Shown one piece after another: positions 26,191 through 40,234 of a stretch of DNA of 64,000 nt (position 1 is the first letter of the stretch; each line of letters starts with the position of its first letter). A program made the translations under genes and the position numbers. The notes beneath the pieces are model-generated. The model did no database searches. It saw only the letters and a list, made by a program, of their open reading frames with translations, and was not told the DNA's origin. The stretch is from the NCBI GenBank assembly GCA_949130485.1, contig OX422194.1, positions 4,600,699-4,664,698 of the forward strand. Reading direction: 5' to 3'. The DNA is from Agelas oroides. Its lineage: Eukaryota > Porifera > Demospongiae > Agelasida > Agelasidae.

Positions 26191-29100
26191 CCCCAACTCT
26201 GCTTCAGTCTACCTCACTCTACTACAATCTACTCTTGCTCGACCCGATTCTACCTCACTCTACCACACTCTACCCTGGCTCGACCAGAATCTACCTCACT
26301 CTACCACACTCTACCCTGCCTAGACCCAATTCTACCTCACTCTACTACACTCTACCCTGGCTAGACACGACTCTACCTCACTTTACCACACTCTACCCTG
26401 GCTCGACCCGACTGTACCTCAGTCTACCACACTCTACCCCGACTCTACCTCACTCTACCACACTCAACCTTGGCTAGTCACGACTCTACCTCACTTTACA
26501 ACACTCTACCCTGGCTCGACCCAACTCTACCTCACTTTACCACACTCTACCCTGGCTCGACCCGACTCTACCTCACTCTACCACACTCTACCCTTGCTCG
26601 ACCCGACTCTACCTCACTCTACCATACTCTACCGTGACTCTACCTCACTCTACCACACTCTATCCCGGGTTTACCCGACTCTACCTCACTCTACAACACT
26701 CTACCCTGTTTCGACCCGACTCTACCTCACTCTACCACACTCTACCCTGGCTCGACCCCACCCTACGTCACTTTACCACACTCTACTCTGGCTCCACCCG
26801 ACTCTACCTCACTCTACCACACTCTACCCTGGCTCGACTCGACTCTACCTCACTCTACCACATTCTACCCTGACTCTACCTCACTCTACCACACTAAAAC
26901 ATGGCTCGACCCGACTCTACCTCACTCTACCACACTCTACCCCGACTCTACCTCACTCTACCACCCTCTACCCCGACTCTACCTCACTCTACCACACTCT
27001 ACCCTTGCTCGACCCGACTCTACCTCACTTTACCACACTCTACCCTGGCTTGACCCGACTCTACCTCACTCTACCACACTCTACCCTGGCTTGACCCGAC
27101 TCTAACTTCCTCTACCACACTCTACCCTGGTTCGACCAGACTCTACCTCACTCTACCACACTCTACCCTGCCTCGACCCAATTCTACCCCACTCTACCAC
27201 ACTCTACCACGACTCTGCCTAAATCTACCACACTCTACGCTGTTTCGAACCGACTCTAGCTCACTCTACCACACTCTACCCTGGCTCGACCCCACTCTAC
27301 TTCATTATACCACACTCTACTCTGGCTTGACCAGACTCTACCTCACTCTACCACACTCTACCCTCGCTCGACTCGACTCTACCTCACTCTACCACACTCT
27401 ATCCCGACTCTACCTCACTCTACCACACTCTATCCTAGCTCGACCCGACTCTACCTCACTCTACCACACTCTACCTCATTCTACCACTCTCTACCCCGAC
27501 TCTACCTTACTCTACCACACTCAACCCTGGCTCGTCCCAACTCTACCTCACTTTACAACACTCTACCCTGGCTCGACCCGACTCTACCTCACTCTACCAT
27601 ACTCCACCGTGACTCTACCTCACTCTACCACACTCTATCCTTGGTTCACCCGACTGTACCTCACTCTACAACACTCTACACTGGCTCGACCCAATTCTAC
27701 CTCACTGTACCACACTCTACAACGACTGTGCCTAAATCTACCACACTCTACCTTGTTTCGACCCGACTCTACCTCACTCTACCACACTCTACCCTTGCTC
27801 GACCCGACTCTACCTCACTCTACCACACTCTACCCTGGCTCGAGCCGACTCTACCTCACTCTACCACACTCTACCTTGGTTCGACCCATCCCTGCCTCAC
27901 TCTACCACAAACTACCCCGACTGTACCTCACTCTACCACAAACTACCCCGACTCTACCTCACTCTAACACACTCTATCCTGGCTCGACCTGACTCATCCT
28001 CACTCTACCCCGCTTTACCCCGACTCTACCTCACTCTACCATACTCTACCCTGGAACAATCCGACTCTACCTCACTCTACGACTCTATACACCGACTCTA
28101 CCTCACTCTACCACACTCTTCCCTGGCTCGACCCGACTCTACCTCACTCTACCACATTCTACCGTGGCTCGCCCCGACTCTACCTCACTCTACCACACAC
28201 TACCCAGACTCTACCTCACTCTACCACTTTCTACCCAGGCTTGATCCGACTCTATCTCACTCTACCACCCTCTACCCTGGCTCGACCAGACTCTACCTCA
28301 CTCTACCACAATCTACCCTGGCTCGACCCGACTCTAACTCACTGTAGCACACTCTACCCTGGCTCGACCCGACTCTACCTCACTCTACTACATTCTACCC
28401 TGCCTCGCCCCGACTTTACCTCACTCTACCACACACTACCCCGACTCTACCTCACTCTACCTTACTCTACCACTCTCTACCCCGACTCTACCTCACACTA
28501 CCACACTCTACCCTTGCTCGACCCGACTGTACCTCACTCTACCACACTCTACCCTGGCTAGACCCGACTCTACCTCACTGTGCTACACTCTACCCTTCCT
28601 CAACCCGACTCTACCGCACTCTACCACACTCTACCCTTGCTCGACCCAACTCTACCTCACTCTACCACGTTCTACCTTGGTTCGACCCAACTCTACCTCA
28701 CTCTACCACACTCTATCCTGTCTCGACCTCACTCTACCTCACTCTACCACACTCTACCCTGGCTCGACCCGACACTACCTCACTCTACCACACTCTACCC
28801 TGGCTCGACCCGACTCTACCTCACTCTACAACTCTCTGCCCCGACTCTACCTCACTCTACCACACTCTACCCTCGCTCGACCCGACTCTACCTGACTCCT
28901 CCGCATTCTACCCTGGCTCTACCTGACTCTACCTCACTCCATAACACTCTACCTTGACTCGACCCGACTCTACCTCACTCTACTACACTCTACCCTGGCT
29001 CGACCAGAATATACCTCCCTCTACCACACTCTATCCTGGCTCGACCCGACTCTACCTCACTCTACCACACTCTATCCCGACTCTACCTCACTCTACCACA

Positions 29101-31301
29101 CTCTACCCTGGCTCGACCCGACTCTACCTCACTCTACCACATTGTACTCTGCCTCGACCCGACTCTACCTTACTCTACCACTCTCTACCCCGACTCTACC
29201 TCACACTACCACACTCTACCCTTGCTCGACCCGACTCTACCTCACTCTACCACCCTCTACCCTGGCTAGACCCGACTCTACCTCACTGTACCACACTCTA
29301 CCCTTCCTCGACCCGACTCTACCGCTCTCTACCACACTCTACCCTTGCTCGACCCGACTCTACCTCACTCTACCACACTCTACCTTGGTTCGACCCAAAT
29401 CTACCTCACTCTACCACAAACTACCCCGACTCTACCTCACCCTATTACAATCTACGCTGGCTCGACTTGTCTCTACCTCACTCTACCACACTCTATCCTG
29501 TCTCGACCTCACTCTACCTCACTCTACCACACTCTACCCTGGCTCGACCCGACTCTACCTCACTCTACCACACACTACCCAGACTCTACCTCACTCTACC
29601 TCACTCTACCACTTTCTACCCAGGGTTGATCCGACTCTATCTCACTCTACCACCCTCTACCCTGGCTCGACCAGACTCTACCTCACTCTACCACAATCTA
29701 CCCTGGCTCGACCCGACTCTAACTCACTGTAGCACACTCTACCCTGGCTCGACCCGACTCTACCTCACTCTACCACATTCTACCCTGCCTCGCCCCGACT
29801 TTACCTCACTCTACCACACACTACCCCGACTCTACCTCACTCTACCTTACTCTACCACTCTCTACCCCGACTCTACCTCACACTACCACACTCTACCCTT
29901 GCTCGACCCGACTGTACCTCACTCTACCACACTCTACCCTGGCTAGACCCGACTCTACCTCACTGTGCTACACTCTACCCTTCCTCAACCCGACTCTACC
30001 GCACTCTACCACACTCTACCCTTGCTCGACCCAACTCTACCTCACTCTACCACGTTCTACCATGGTTCGACCCAACTCTACCTCACTCTACCACACTCTA
30101 TCCTGTCTCGACCTCACTCTACCTCACTCTACCACACTCTACCCTGGCTCGACCCGACACTACCTCACTCTACCACACTCTACCCTGGCTCGACCCGACT
30201 CTACCTCACTCTACCACTCTCTGCCCCGACTCTACCTCACTCTACCACACTCTACCCTCGCTCGACCCGACTCTACCTCACTCCTCCACATTCTACCCTG
30301 GCTCTACCTGACTCTACCTCACTCCATAACACTCTACCTTGACTCGACCCGACTCTACCTCACTCTACTACACTCTACCCTGGCTCGACCAGAATATACC
30401 TCCCTCTACCACACTCTATCCTGGCTCGACCCGACTCTACCTCACTCTACCACACTCTACCCCGACTCTACCTCACTCTACCACACTCTACCCTGGCTCG
30501 ACCCGACTCTACCTCACTCTACTACATTGTACTCTGCCTCGACCCGACTCTACCTTACTCTACCACTCTCTACCCCGACTCTACCTCACACTACCACACT
30601 CTACCCTTGCTCGACCCGACTCTACCTCACTCTACCACCCTCTACCCTGGCTAGACCCGACTCTACCTCACTGTACCACACTCTACCCTTCCTCGACCCG
30701 ACTCTACCGCTCTCTACCACACTCTACCCTTGCTCGACCCGACTCTACCTCACTCTACAACACTCTACCTTGGTTCGACCCAAATCTACCTCACTCTACC
30801 ACAAACTACCCCGACTCTACCTCACCCTATTACAATCTACGCTGGCTCGACTTGTCTCTACCTCACTCTACCACACTCTATCCTCTCTCGACCTCACTCT
30901 ACCTCACTCTACCACACTCTACCCTGGCTCGACCCGACTCTACCTCACTCTATCACACTCTACCCCGACTCTACATCACTCTACCACACTGTACCCTGTC
31001 TCAACCCGACTGTACCGCACTCTACCACACTCTACCCTTGCTCGACCGGACTCTACCTCAGTCTACCACACTCTACCCTGGCTAGACCCGACTCTACCTC
31101 ACTGTACCACAGTCTACCCTGGCTCGACCCGACTCTATCTAACTCTACCACACTCTACCCTGGCTCGACACGACACTACCTCAGTCTACCACACTCTACC
31201 CTGGCTCGACCCGACTCTACCTCACTCTACCACACTATACCCCGACTCTACCTCATTCTACCACTCTCTACCCCGACTCTACCTCACTCTACCACACTCT
31301 A
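26191..31301 (+). repeat. Domain III unit 2 (5111 bp)
   Basis: It starts at the CCCCAACTCTGCTTCAG variant and repeats the order of unit 1, with two instead of four copies of the CACTGTGCTAC block (28580 and 29965). It lacks the three-monomer TCTAATTCCACC block of unit 1. Its first part (26630-28560) is almost identical to the same part of unit 3. Confidence 0.82.
28580..30440 (+). repeat. 1385-bp nested duplication in unit 2
   Basis: The CACTGTGCTAC block at 28580 recurs at 29965, and the following CCTTGACTCGACC point at 28954 recurs at 30339; both offsets are 1385 bp. The 1385-bp interval is a mosaic. After about 29560 it picks up the CCACTTTCTACCCAGG segment otherwise found upstream (about 22270 and 28225), so it arose by recombination between out-of-phase positions. 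1385 is also 841 + 544, but the content differs from that pair in unit 1, so I treat the equality as coincidence. Confidence 0.72.
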
Positions 31302-34300
31302 CCCCAACTCTACTTCAGTCTACCTCACTCTACTACAATCTACTCTTGCTACTACAATCTACTCTTGCTCGACCCGATTCTACCTCACTCTACCACACTC
31401 TACCCTGGCTCGACCAGAATCTACCTCACTCTACCACACTCTACCCTGCCTAGACCCAACTCTACCTCACTCTACTACACTCTACCCTGGCTAGACACGA
31501 CTCTACCTCACTCTACCACACTCTACCCTGGCTCGACCCGACTGTACCTCAGTCTACCACACTCTACCCCGACTCTACCTCACTCTACCACACTCAACCT
31601 TGGCTAGTCACGACTCTACCTCACTTTACAACACTCTACCCTGGCTCGACCCAACTCTACCTCACTTTACCACACTCTACCCTGGCTCGACCCGACTCTA
31701 CCTCACTCTACCACACTCTACCCTTGCTCGACCCGACTCTACCTCACTCTACCATACTCTACCGTGACTCTACCTCACTCTACCACACTCTATCCTGGGT
31801 TTACCCGACTCTACCTCACTCTACAACACTCTACCCTGTTTCGACCCGACTCTACCTCACTCTACCACACTCTACCCAGGCTCGACCCCACCCTACGTCA
31901 CTTTACCACACTCTACTCTGGCTCCACCCGACTCTACCTCACTCTACCACACTCTACCCTGGCTCGACTCGACTCTACCTCACTCTACCACATTCTACCC
32001 TGACTCTACCTCACTCTACCACACTAAAACATGGCTCGACCCGACTCTACCTCACTCTACCACACTCTACCCCGACTCTACCTCACTCTACCACCCTCTA
32101 CCCCGACTCTACCTCACTCTACCACACTCTACCCTTGCTCGACCCGACTCTACCTCACTTTACCACACTCTACCCTGGCTTGACCCGACTCTACCTCACT
32201 CTACCACACTCTACCCTGGCTTGACCCGACTCTAACTTCCTCTACCACACTCTACCCTGGTTCGACCAGACTCTACCTCACTCTACCACACTCTACCCTG
32301 ACTCGACCCAATTCTACCCCACTCTACCACACTCTACCACGACTCTGCCTAAATCTACCACACTCTACGCTGTTTCGAACCGACTCTAGCTTACTCTACC
32401 ACACTCTACCCTGGCTCGACCCCACTCTACTTCATTTTACCACACTCTACTCTGGCTTGACCAGACTCTACCTCACTCTACCACACTCTACCCTCGCTCG
32501 ACTCGACTCTACCTCACTCTACCACACTCTATCCCGACTCTACCTCACTCTACCACACTCTATCCTAGCTCGACCCGACTCTACCTCACTCTACCACACT
32601 CTACCTCATTCTACCACTCTCTACCCCGACTCTACCTTACTCTACCACACTCAACCCTGGCTCGTCCCAACTCTACCTCACTTTACAACACTCTACCCTG
32701 GCTCGACCCGACTCTACCTCACTCTACCATACTCCACCGTGACTCTACCTCACTCTACCACACTCTATCCTGGGTTCACCCGACTGTACCTCACTCTACA
32801 ACACTCTACACTGGCTCGACCCAATTCTACCTCACTGTACCACACTCTACAACGACTGTGCCTAAATCTACCACACTCTACCTTGTTTCGACCCGACTCT
32901 ACCTCACTCTACCACACTCTACCCTTGCTCGACCCGACTCTACCTCACTCTACCACACTCTACCCTGGCTCGAGCCGACTCTACCTCACTCTACCACACT
33001 CTACCTTGGTTCGACCCATCCCTGCCTCACTCTACCACAAACTACCCCGACTCTACCTCACTCTACCACAAACTACCCCGACTCTACCTCACTCTAACAC
33101 ACTCTATCCTGGCTCGACCTGACTCATCCTCACTCTACCCCGCTTTACCCCGACTCTACCTCACTCTACCATACTCTACCCTGGAACGATCCGACTCTAC
33201 CTCACTCTACGACTCTATACACCGACTCTACCTCACTCTACCACACTCTTCCCTATCTCGACCCGACTCTACCTCACTCTACCACATTCTACCGTGGCTC
33301 GCCCCGACTCTACCTCACTCTACCACACACTACCCAGACTCTACCTCACTCTACCTCACTCTACCACTTTCTACCCAGGCTTGATCCGACTCTATCTCAC
33401 TCTACCACCCTCTACCCTGGCTCGACCAGACTCTACCTCACTCTACCACAATCTACCCTGGCTCGACCCGACTCTAACTCACTGTAGCACACTCTACCCT
33501 GGCTCGACCCGACTCTACCTCACTCTACCACATTCTACCCTGCCTCGCCCCGACTTTACCTCACTCTACCACACACTACCCCGACTCTACCTCACTCTAC
33601 CTTACTCTACCACTCTCTACCCCGACTCTACCTCACACTACCACACTCTACCCTTGCTCGACCCGACTGTACCTCACTCTACCACACTCTACCCTGGCTA
33701 GACCCGACTCTACCTCACTGTGCTACACTCTACCCTTCCTCAACCCGACTCTACCGCACTCTACCACACTCTACCCTTGCTCGACCCAACTCTACCTCAC
33801 TCTACCACGTTCTACCTTGGTTCGACCCAACTCTACCTCACTCTACCACACTCTATCCTGTCTCGACCTCACTCTACCTCACTCTACCACACTCTACCCT
33901 GGCTCGACCCGACACTACCTCACTCTACCACACTCTACCCTGGCTCGACCCGACTCTACCTCACTCTACCACTCTCTGCCCCGACTCTACCTCACTCTAC
34001 CACACTCTACCCTCGCTCGACCCGACTCTACCTCACTCCTCCACATTCTACCCTGACTCTACCTCACTCCATAACACTCTACCTTGACTCGACCCGACTC
34101 TACCTCACTCTACTACACTCTACCCTGGCTCGACCAGAATATACCTCCCTCTACCACACTCTATCCTGGCTCGACCCGACTCTACCTCACTCTACCACAC
34201 TCTACCCCGACTCTACCTCACTCTACCACACTCTACCCTGGCTCGACCCGACTCTACCTCACTCTACCACATTGTACTCTGCCTCGACCCAACTCTACCT

Positions 34301-35460
34301 TACTCTACCACTCTCTACCCCGACTCTACCTCACACTACCACTCTCTACCCTTGCTCGACCCGACTCTACCTCACTCTACCACCCTCTACCCTGGCTTGA
34401 CCCGACTCTACCTCACTGTACCACACTCTACCCTTCCTCGACCCGACTCTACCGCTCTCTACCACACTCTACCCTTGCTCGACCCGACTCTACCTCACTC
34501 TACCACACTCTACCTTGGTTCGACCCAAATCTACCTAACTCTACCACAAACTACCCCGACTCTACCTCACCCTATTACAATCTACGCTGGCTCGACTTGT
34601 CTCTACCTCACTCTACCACACTCTATCCTGTCTCGACCTCACTCTACCTCACTCTACCACACTCTACCCTGGCTCGACCCGACTCTACCTCACTCTATCA
34701 CACTCTACCCTGGCTCGACCCGACTCTACCTTACTCTACCACTCTCTGACCCGACTCTACCTCACTCTACCACACTCAACCCTCGCTCGACCCGAGTCTA
34801 CCTCACTCCTCCACATTCTATCCTGGCTCTACCCGACTCTACCTCACTCCATAACACTCTACCCTCGCTCGACCCGACTCTACCTCACTCTACCACACTC
34901 TACCCCGATTCTACCTCACTCTACCACACTCTACCCTGGCTCAACCCGACTCTACCTCACTATACCACGCTCTAACCCCACTCGTCCCGACTCTACCTCA
35001 CTCTACCACGCTCAGATTATACCTCACTCTTCCACACTCTACCCTGGCTCGACCCAACTCTACCTCACTCTACCACACTCTACCCTGGCTCGACCCGACT
35101 CTACCTCACTCTATCACACTCTACCCCGACTCTACATCACTCTACCACACTGTACCCTGTCTCAACCCGACTGTACCGCACTCTACCACACTCTACCCTT
35201 GCTCGACCGGACTCTACCTCAGTCTACCACACTCTACCCTGGCTAGACCCGACTCTACCTCACTCTACCACAGTCTACCCTGGCTCGACCCGACTCTATC
35301 TAACTCTACCACACTCTACCCTGGCTCGACACGACTCTACCTCAGTCTACCACACTCTACCCTGGCGAGACCCGACTCTACCTCACTCTACCACACTATA
35401 CCCCGACTCTACCTCATTCTACCACTCTCTACCCCGACTCTACCTCACTCTACCACACTC
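31302..35460 (+). repeat. Domain III unit 3 (incomplete)
   Basis: It starts at CCCCAACTCTACTTCAG and follows unit 2 closely, with one CACTGTGCTAC block at 33720. A 19-bp direct duplication at 31332-31369 accounts exactly for the change in offset from 5111 to 5130. The unit loses order after about 34740 and has no fourth CCCCAACTC start after it. Confidence 0.78.
31332..31369 (+). repeat. 19-bp out-of-register duplication
   Basis: ACTACAATCTACTCTTGCT is present twice head to tail, at 31332-31350 and 31351-31369. The same place in units 1 and 2 (about 20185 and 26220) has it once. Unlike nearly all other indels in the array, its length is not a whole number of monomers or decamers, so it breaks the register of the repeat. 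Confidence 0.92.
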
Positions 35461-38400
35461 AAACCTTGCTCGTCCCGACTCTACCTCACTTTACAACACT
35501 CTACCCTGGCTCGACCCAATTCTACCTCACTGTACCACACTCTACAACGACTCTGCCTAAATCTACCACACCCTACCCTGTTTCGACCCGACTCTACCTC
35601 ACTCTACCACACTCTACCCTGGCTCGACCCCACTCTACATCACTTTACCACACTCTACTCTGGCTCGACCCGACTCTACCTCACTCTACCACACTCTACC
35701 CTGGCTCGACTCGACTCTACCTCACTCTACCACACTGTACCCCGACTCTACCTCACTCTACCACACTCTACCTTTGTTCGACCCATTCCTGCCTCACTCT
35801 ACCACAAACTACCCCGACTCTACCTCACCCTACAACACTCTACACTGGGTCGATTTGACTCTACCTCACTTTACCATACTCTACCCTGGCTCGACCCGAC
35901 TCTACCTCACTCTACCACTCTATACCCCGACTCTACCTCACTCTACCACACTCTACCCTGGCTCCACCCGACTCTACCTCACTCTACCACACTCTACCCT
36001 GGCTCGACCCGACACTACCTCACTCTACCACACTCTACCATGGCTCGACCCGACTCTACCTCACTCTACCACTCTCTGCCCCGATTCTACCTCACTCTAC
36101 CACACTCTACCCTCGCTCGACCCCACTCTACCTCACTCCTCCACATTCTACCCAGGCTCTACCCGACTCTACCTCACACCATAACACTCTACCTTGGTTC
36201 GACCCATCCCTGCCTCACTCTACCACAAACTACCCCGACTCTACCTCACTCTACCACAAACTACCCCGACTCTACCTCACTCTAAGACACTCTATCCTGG
36301 CTCGACCTTACTCATCCTAACTCTACCCCGCTTTACCCCGACTCTACCTCACTCTACCATACTCTACCCTGGAACGATCCGACTCTACCTCACTCTACGA
36401 CTCTATACACCGACTCTACCTCACTCTACCACACTCTTCCCTGGCTCGACCCGACTCTACCTCACTCTACCACATTCTACCGTGGCTCGCCCCGACTCAA
36501 CCTCACTCTACCACACACTACCCAGACTCTACCTCACTCTACCTCACTCTACCACTTTCTACCCAGGCTTGATCCGACTCTATCTCACTCTACCACCCTC
36601 TACCCTGGCTCGACCAGACTCTACCTCACTCTACCACAATCTACCCTGGCTCGACCCGACTCTAACTCACTGTAGCACACTCTACCCTGGCTCGATCCGA
36701 CTCTACCTCACTCTACCACATTCTACCCTGCCTCGCCCTGACTTTACCTCACTCTACCACACACTACCCCGACTCTACCTCACTCTACCTTACTCTACCA
36801 CTCTCTACCCCGACTCTACCTCACACTACCACACTCTACCCTCGCTCGACCCGACTCTACCTCACTCCACCACACTCTACCCTGGCTAGACCCGACTCTA
36901 CCTCACTCTACCACTCTCTGCCCCGACTCTACCTCACTCTACCACACTCTACCCTCGCTAGACCCGACTCTACCTCACTCCTCCACATTCTACCCTGGCT
37001 CTACCTGACTCTACCTCACTCCATAACACTCTAACCTGACTCGACCCGACTCTACCTCACTCTACCACAGTCTACCTTGGCTCGACCCGACTCTATCTAA
37101 TTCCACCACACTCTAACCTGGTTCGACATGACTCTACCTCACTCTACCATACTCTACCCTGGCTAGACCCGACTCTACCTCACTTAACCACACTCTACCC
37201 TGGCTCGACCCGACTGTACCTAAGTCTACCACACTCTACCCCGACTCTACCTCACTCTACCACACTCTACCCTGACTCGACCCGACTCTACCTCACTCTA
37301 CCACATTGTACTCTGCCTCGACCCGACTCTACCTTACTCTACCACTCTCTACCCCGACTCTACCTCACACTACCACACTCTACCCTTGCTCGACCCGACT
37401 CTACCTCACTCTACCACCCTCTACCCTGGCTAGACCCGACTCTACCTCACTGTACCACACTCTACCCTTCCTCGACCCGACTCTACCGCTCTCTACCACA
37501 CTCTACCCTTGCTCGACCCGACTCTACCTCACTCTACCACACTCTACCTTGGTTCGACCCAAATCTACCTCACTCTACCACAAACTACCCCGACTCTACC
37601 TCACCCTATTACAATCTACGCTGGCTCGACTTGTCTCTACCTCACTCTACCACACTCTATCCTGTCTCGACCTCACTCTACCTCACTCTACCACACTCTA
37701 CCCTGGCTCTACCCGACTCTACCTCACTCTATCACACTCTACCCTGGCTCGACCCGACTCTACCTTACTTTACCACTCTCTGACCCGACTCTACCTCACT
37801 CTACCACACTCAACCCTCGCTCGACCCGAGTCTACCTCACTCCTCCACATTCTATCCTGGCTCTACCCGACTCTACCTCACTCCATAACACTCTACCCTG
37901 GCTCCACCCGACTCTACCTCACTCTACCACACTCTACCCCGATTCTACCTCACTCTACCACACTCTACCCTGGCTCAACCCGACTCTACCTCACTATACC
38001 ACGCTCTACCCCCACTCGACCCGACTCTACCTCACTCTACCACGCTCTACCCCAGCTCTACCCGACTCTACCTATCTCTACCACTCTCTACCCTGGCTCG
38101 ACCCGACTCTACCTCATTCTACCACATTCTTCCCTGGCTCGACCCAACTCTACCTCACTCCACCTCACTCTACCCCGACTCTACCTCACTCTACAACACT
38201 CTACCACACTCTACCCTGGCTAGACCAGATTATACCTCACTCTTCCACACTCTACCCTGGCTCGACCCAACTCTACCTCACTCTACCACACTCTACCCTG
38301 GCTCGACCCGACTCTACCTCACTCTATCACACTCTACCCCGACTCTACATCACTCTACCACACTGTACCCTGTCTCAACCCGACTGTACCGCACTCTACC

Positions 38401-40185
38401 ACACTCTACCCTTGCTCGACCGGACTCTACCTCAGTCTACCACACTCTACCCTGGCTAGACCCGACTCTACCTCACTCTACCACAGTCTACCCTGGCTCG
38501 ACCCGACTCTATCTAACTCTACCACACTCTACCCTGGCGAGACCCGACTCTACCTCACTCTACCACACTATACCCCGACTCTACCTCATTCTACCACTCT
38601 CTACCCCGACTCTACCTCACTCTACCACACTTAAACCTTGCTCGTCCCGACTCTACCTCACTGTACCACACTCTACAACGACTCTGCCTAAATCTACCAC
38701 ACCCTACCCTGTTTCGACCCGACTCTACCTCACTCTACCACACTCTACCCTGGCTCGACTCGACTCTACCTCACTCTACCACACTCTACCTTGGTTCAAC
38801 CCATCCCTGCCTCACTCTACCACAAACTACCCCGACTCTACCTCACTCTACAACACTCTACACTGGGTCGATTTGACTCTACCTCACTTTACCACACTCT
38901 ATCCTGGCTCAACCGGACTCAACCTCACTCTACCCCGCTTTACCCCGACTCTACCTCACTCTACCATACTCTACCCTGGCTCGACCCGACTCTACCTCAC
39001 TCTACCACTCTATACCCCGATTCTACCTCACTCTACCACACTCTACCCTGGCTCCACCCGACTCTACCTCACTCTACCACACTCTATCCTGTCTCGACCT
39101 CACTCTACCTCACTCTACCACACTCTACCCTGGCTCGACCCGACACTACCTCACTCTACCACACTCTACCCTGGCTCGACCCGACTCTACCTCACTCTAC
39201 CACTCTCTGCCCCGACTCTACCTCACTCTACCACACTCTACCCTCGCTCGACCCGACTCTACCTCACTCCTCCACATTCTACCCAGGCTCTACCCGACTC
39301 TACCTCACTCCATAACACTCTACCCTGACTCGACCCGAGTCTACCTCACTCAACTACAGTCTACCCTGGCTCGACCAGAATATACCTCCCGCTACCACAC
39401 TCTATCCTGGCTCGACCCGACTCTACCTCACTCTACCACACTCTACCCCGACTCTACCTCACTCTACCACACTCTACCCTTGCTCGACCCGACTCTACCT
39501 CACTCTACCACATTGTACTCTGCCTCGACCCGACTCTACCTTACTCTACCACTCTCTACCCCGACTCTACCTCACACTACCACACTCTACCCTTGCTCGA
39601 CCCGACTCTACCTCACTCTACCACCCTCTACCCTGGCTAGACCCGACCCTACCTCACTGTACCACACTCTACCCTTCCTCGACCCGACTCTACCGCTCTC
39701 TACCACACTCTACCCTTGCTCGACCCGACTCTACCTCACTCTACCACACTCTACCTTGGTTCGACCCAACTCTACCTGACTCTACCACAAACTACCCCGA
39801 CTCTACCTCACCCTATTACAATCTGCGCTGGCTCGACTTGTCTCTACCTCACTCTACCACACTCTATCCTGTCTCAACCTCACTCTACCTCACTCTACCA
39901 CATTTTACCCTGACTCGACCCGACTCTACCTCACTCTATCACACTCTACCCTGGCTCGACCCGACTCAACATCACTCTACCACTCTCCGATCCGACTCTA
40001 CCTCACTCTACCACACTCAACCCTCGCTCGACCCGACACTACCTCACTCCTCCACATTCTACCCTGGCTCTACCCGACTCTACCTCACTCCATAACACTC
40101 TACCTTGGCTCGACCCGACTCTACCTCACTCCTCCACATTCTACCCTGGCTCTACCCGACTCTACCTCACTCCATAACACTCTAC
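35461..40185 (+). repeat. Domain III tail: rearranged mosaic
   Basis: Segments of the domain III unit recur out of order. CCATCCCTGCC lies at about 36205 and 38807; the GGAACGATCC variant at about 36371; CCATAACACTC at about 36178, 37019, 37881, 39308, 40090 and 40170; and the TTGTCTCTACC variant at about 37628 and 39837. A short domain I-type patch sits at 37063-37235. The last 200 bp hold two copies of a CTCCTCCACATTC plus CCATAACACTC pair about 82 bp apart. This is a zone of repeated unequal exchange next to the domain IV boundary. Confidence 0.7.
37063..37235 (+). repeat. Domain I-type patch inside domain III
   Basis: The run CACAGTCTACCTTGG, then ATCTAATTCCACC, then GGTTCGACATGAC, then CCATACTC, then GTACCTAAGTC is the standard order of domain I (compare 3830-4000 and 395-575). 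It is flanked on both sides by domain III variants. A remnant of the same patch lies in unit 1 at about 20335-20460. Either a gene-conversion tract or an ancestral block that survived here would explain it. Confidence 0.7.
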
Positions 40186-40234
40186 CCTGGCTCGACCCGA
40201 CTCTACCTCACTCTACCACACTCTACCCTGGCTC

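Larger units (their letters stand above)
20147..40185 (+). repeat. Domain III: satellite with 5-6 kb higher-order repeat
   Basis: Unit starts, marked by CCCCAACTCTACTTCAG or its GCTTCAG variant, lie at 20147, 26191 and 31302, giving units of 6044 and 5111 bp and a third that runs to about 35460. Internal markers agree. CCATCCCTGCC lies near 21912, 27890 and 33020, and the GTGGCTCGCC variant near 22203, 28165 and 33296, with offsets of 5962 and 5130. Conceptual reading of 27327-27992 and 32457-33122 differs at 1 codon in 221, so units two and three are almost identical. From about 35461 the order breaks down into a rearranged tail. The domain ends at about 40185, where the CCATAACACTC variant last occurs. 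Confidence 0.85.

Noticed and set aside
24387-26477. A 696-codon open frame that could be read as a Ser/Thr/Leu/Tyr/Pro-rich repeat protein
   Set aside because: It starts at TTG, overlaps long open frames in the other two frames, and simply reflects a repeat with no stop codons. No promoter, splice structure or frame preference is seen. The same applies to the other long open stretches, such as 23002-24390 and 30062-31453.
22628-29964. The equality 841 + 544 = 1385 as proof that the nested blocks in units 1 and 2 are the same
   Set aside because: The content of the 1385-bp interval in unit 2 differs (it includes a CCACTTTCTACCCAGG segment absent from the unit 1 pair), so the equal length is probably chance from monomer arithmetic.
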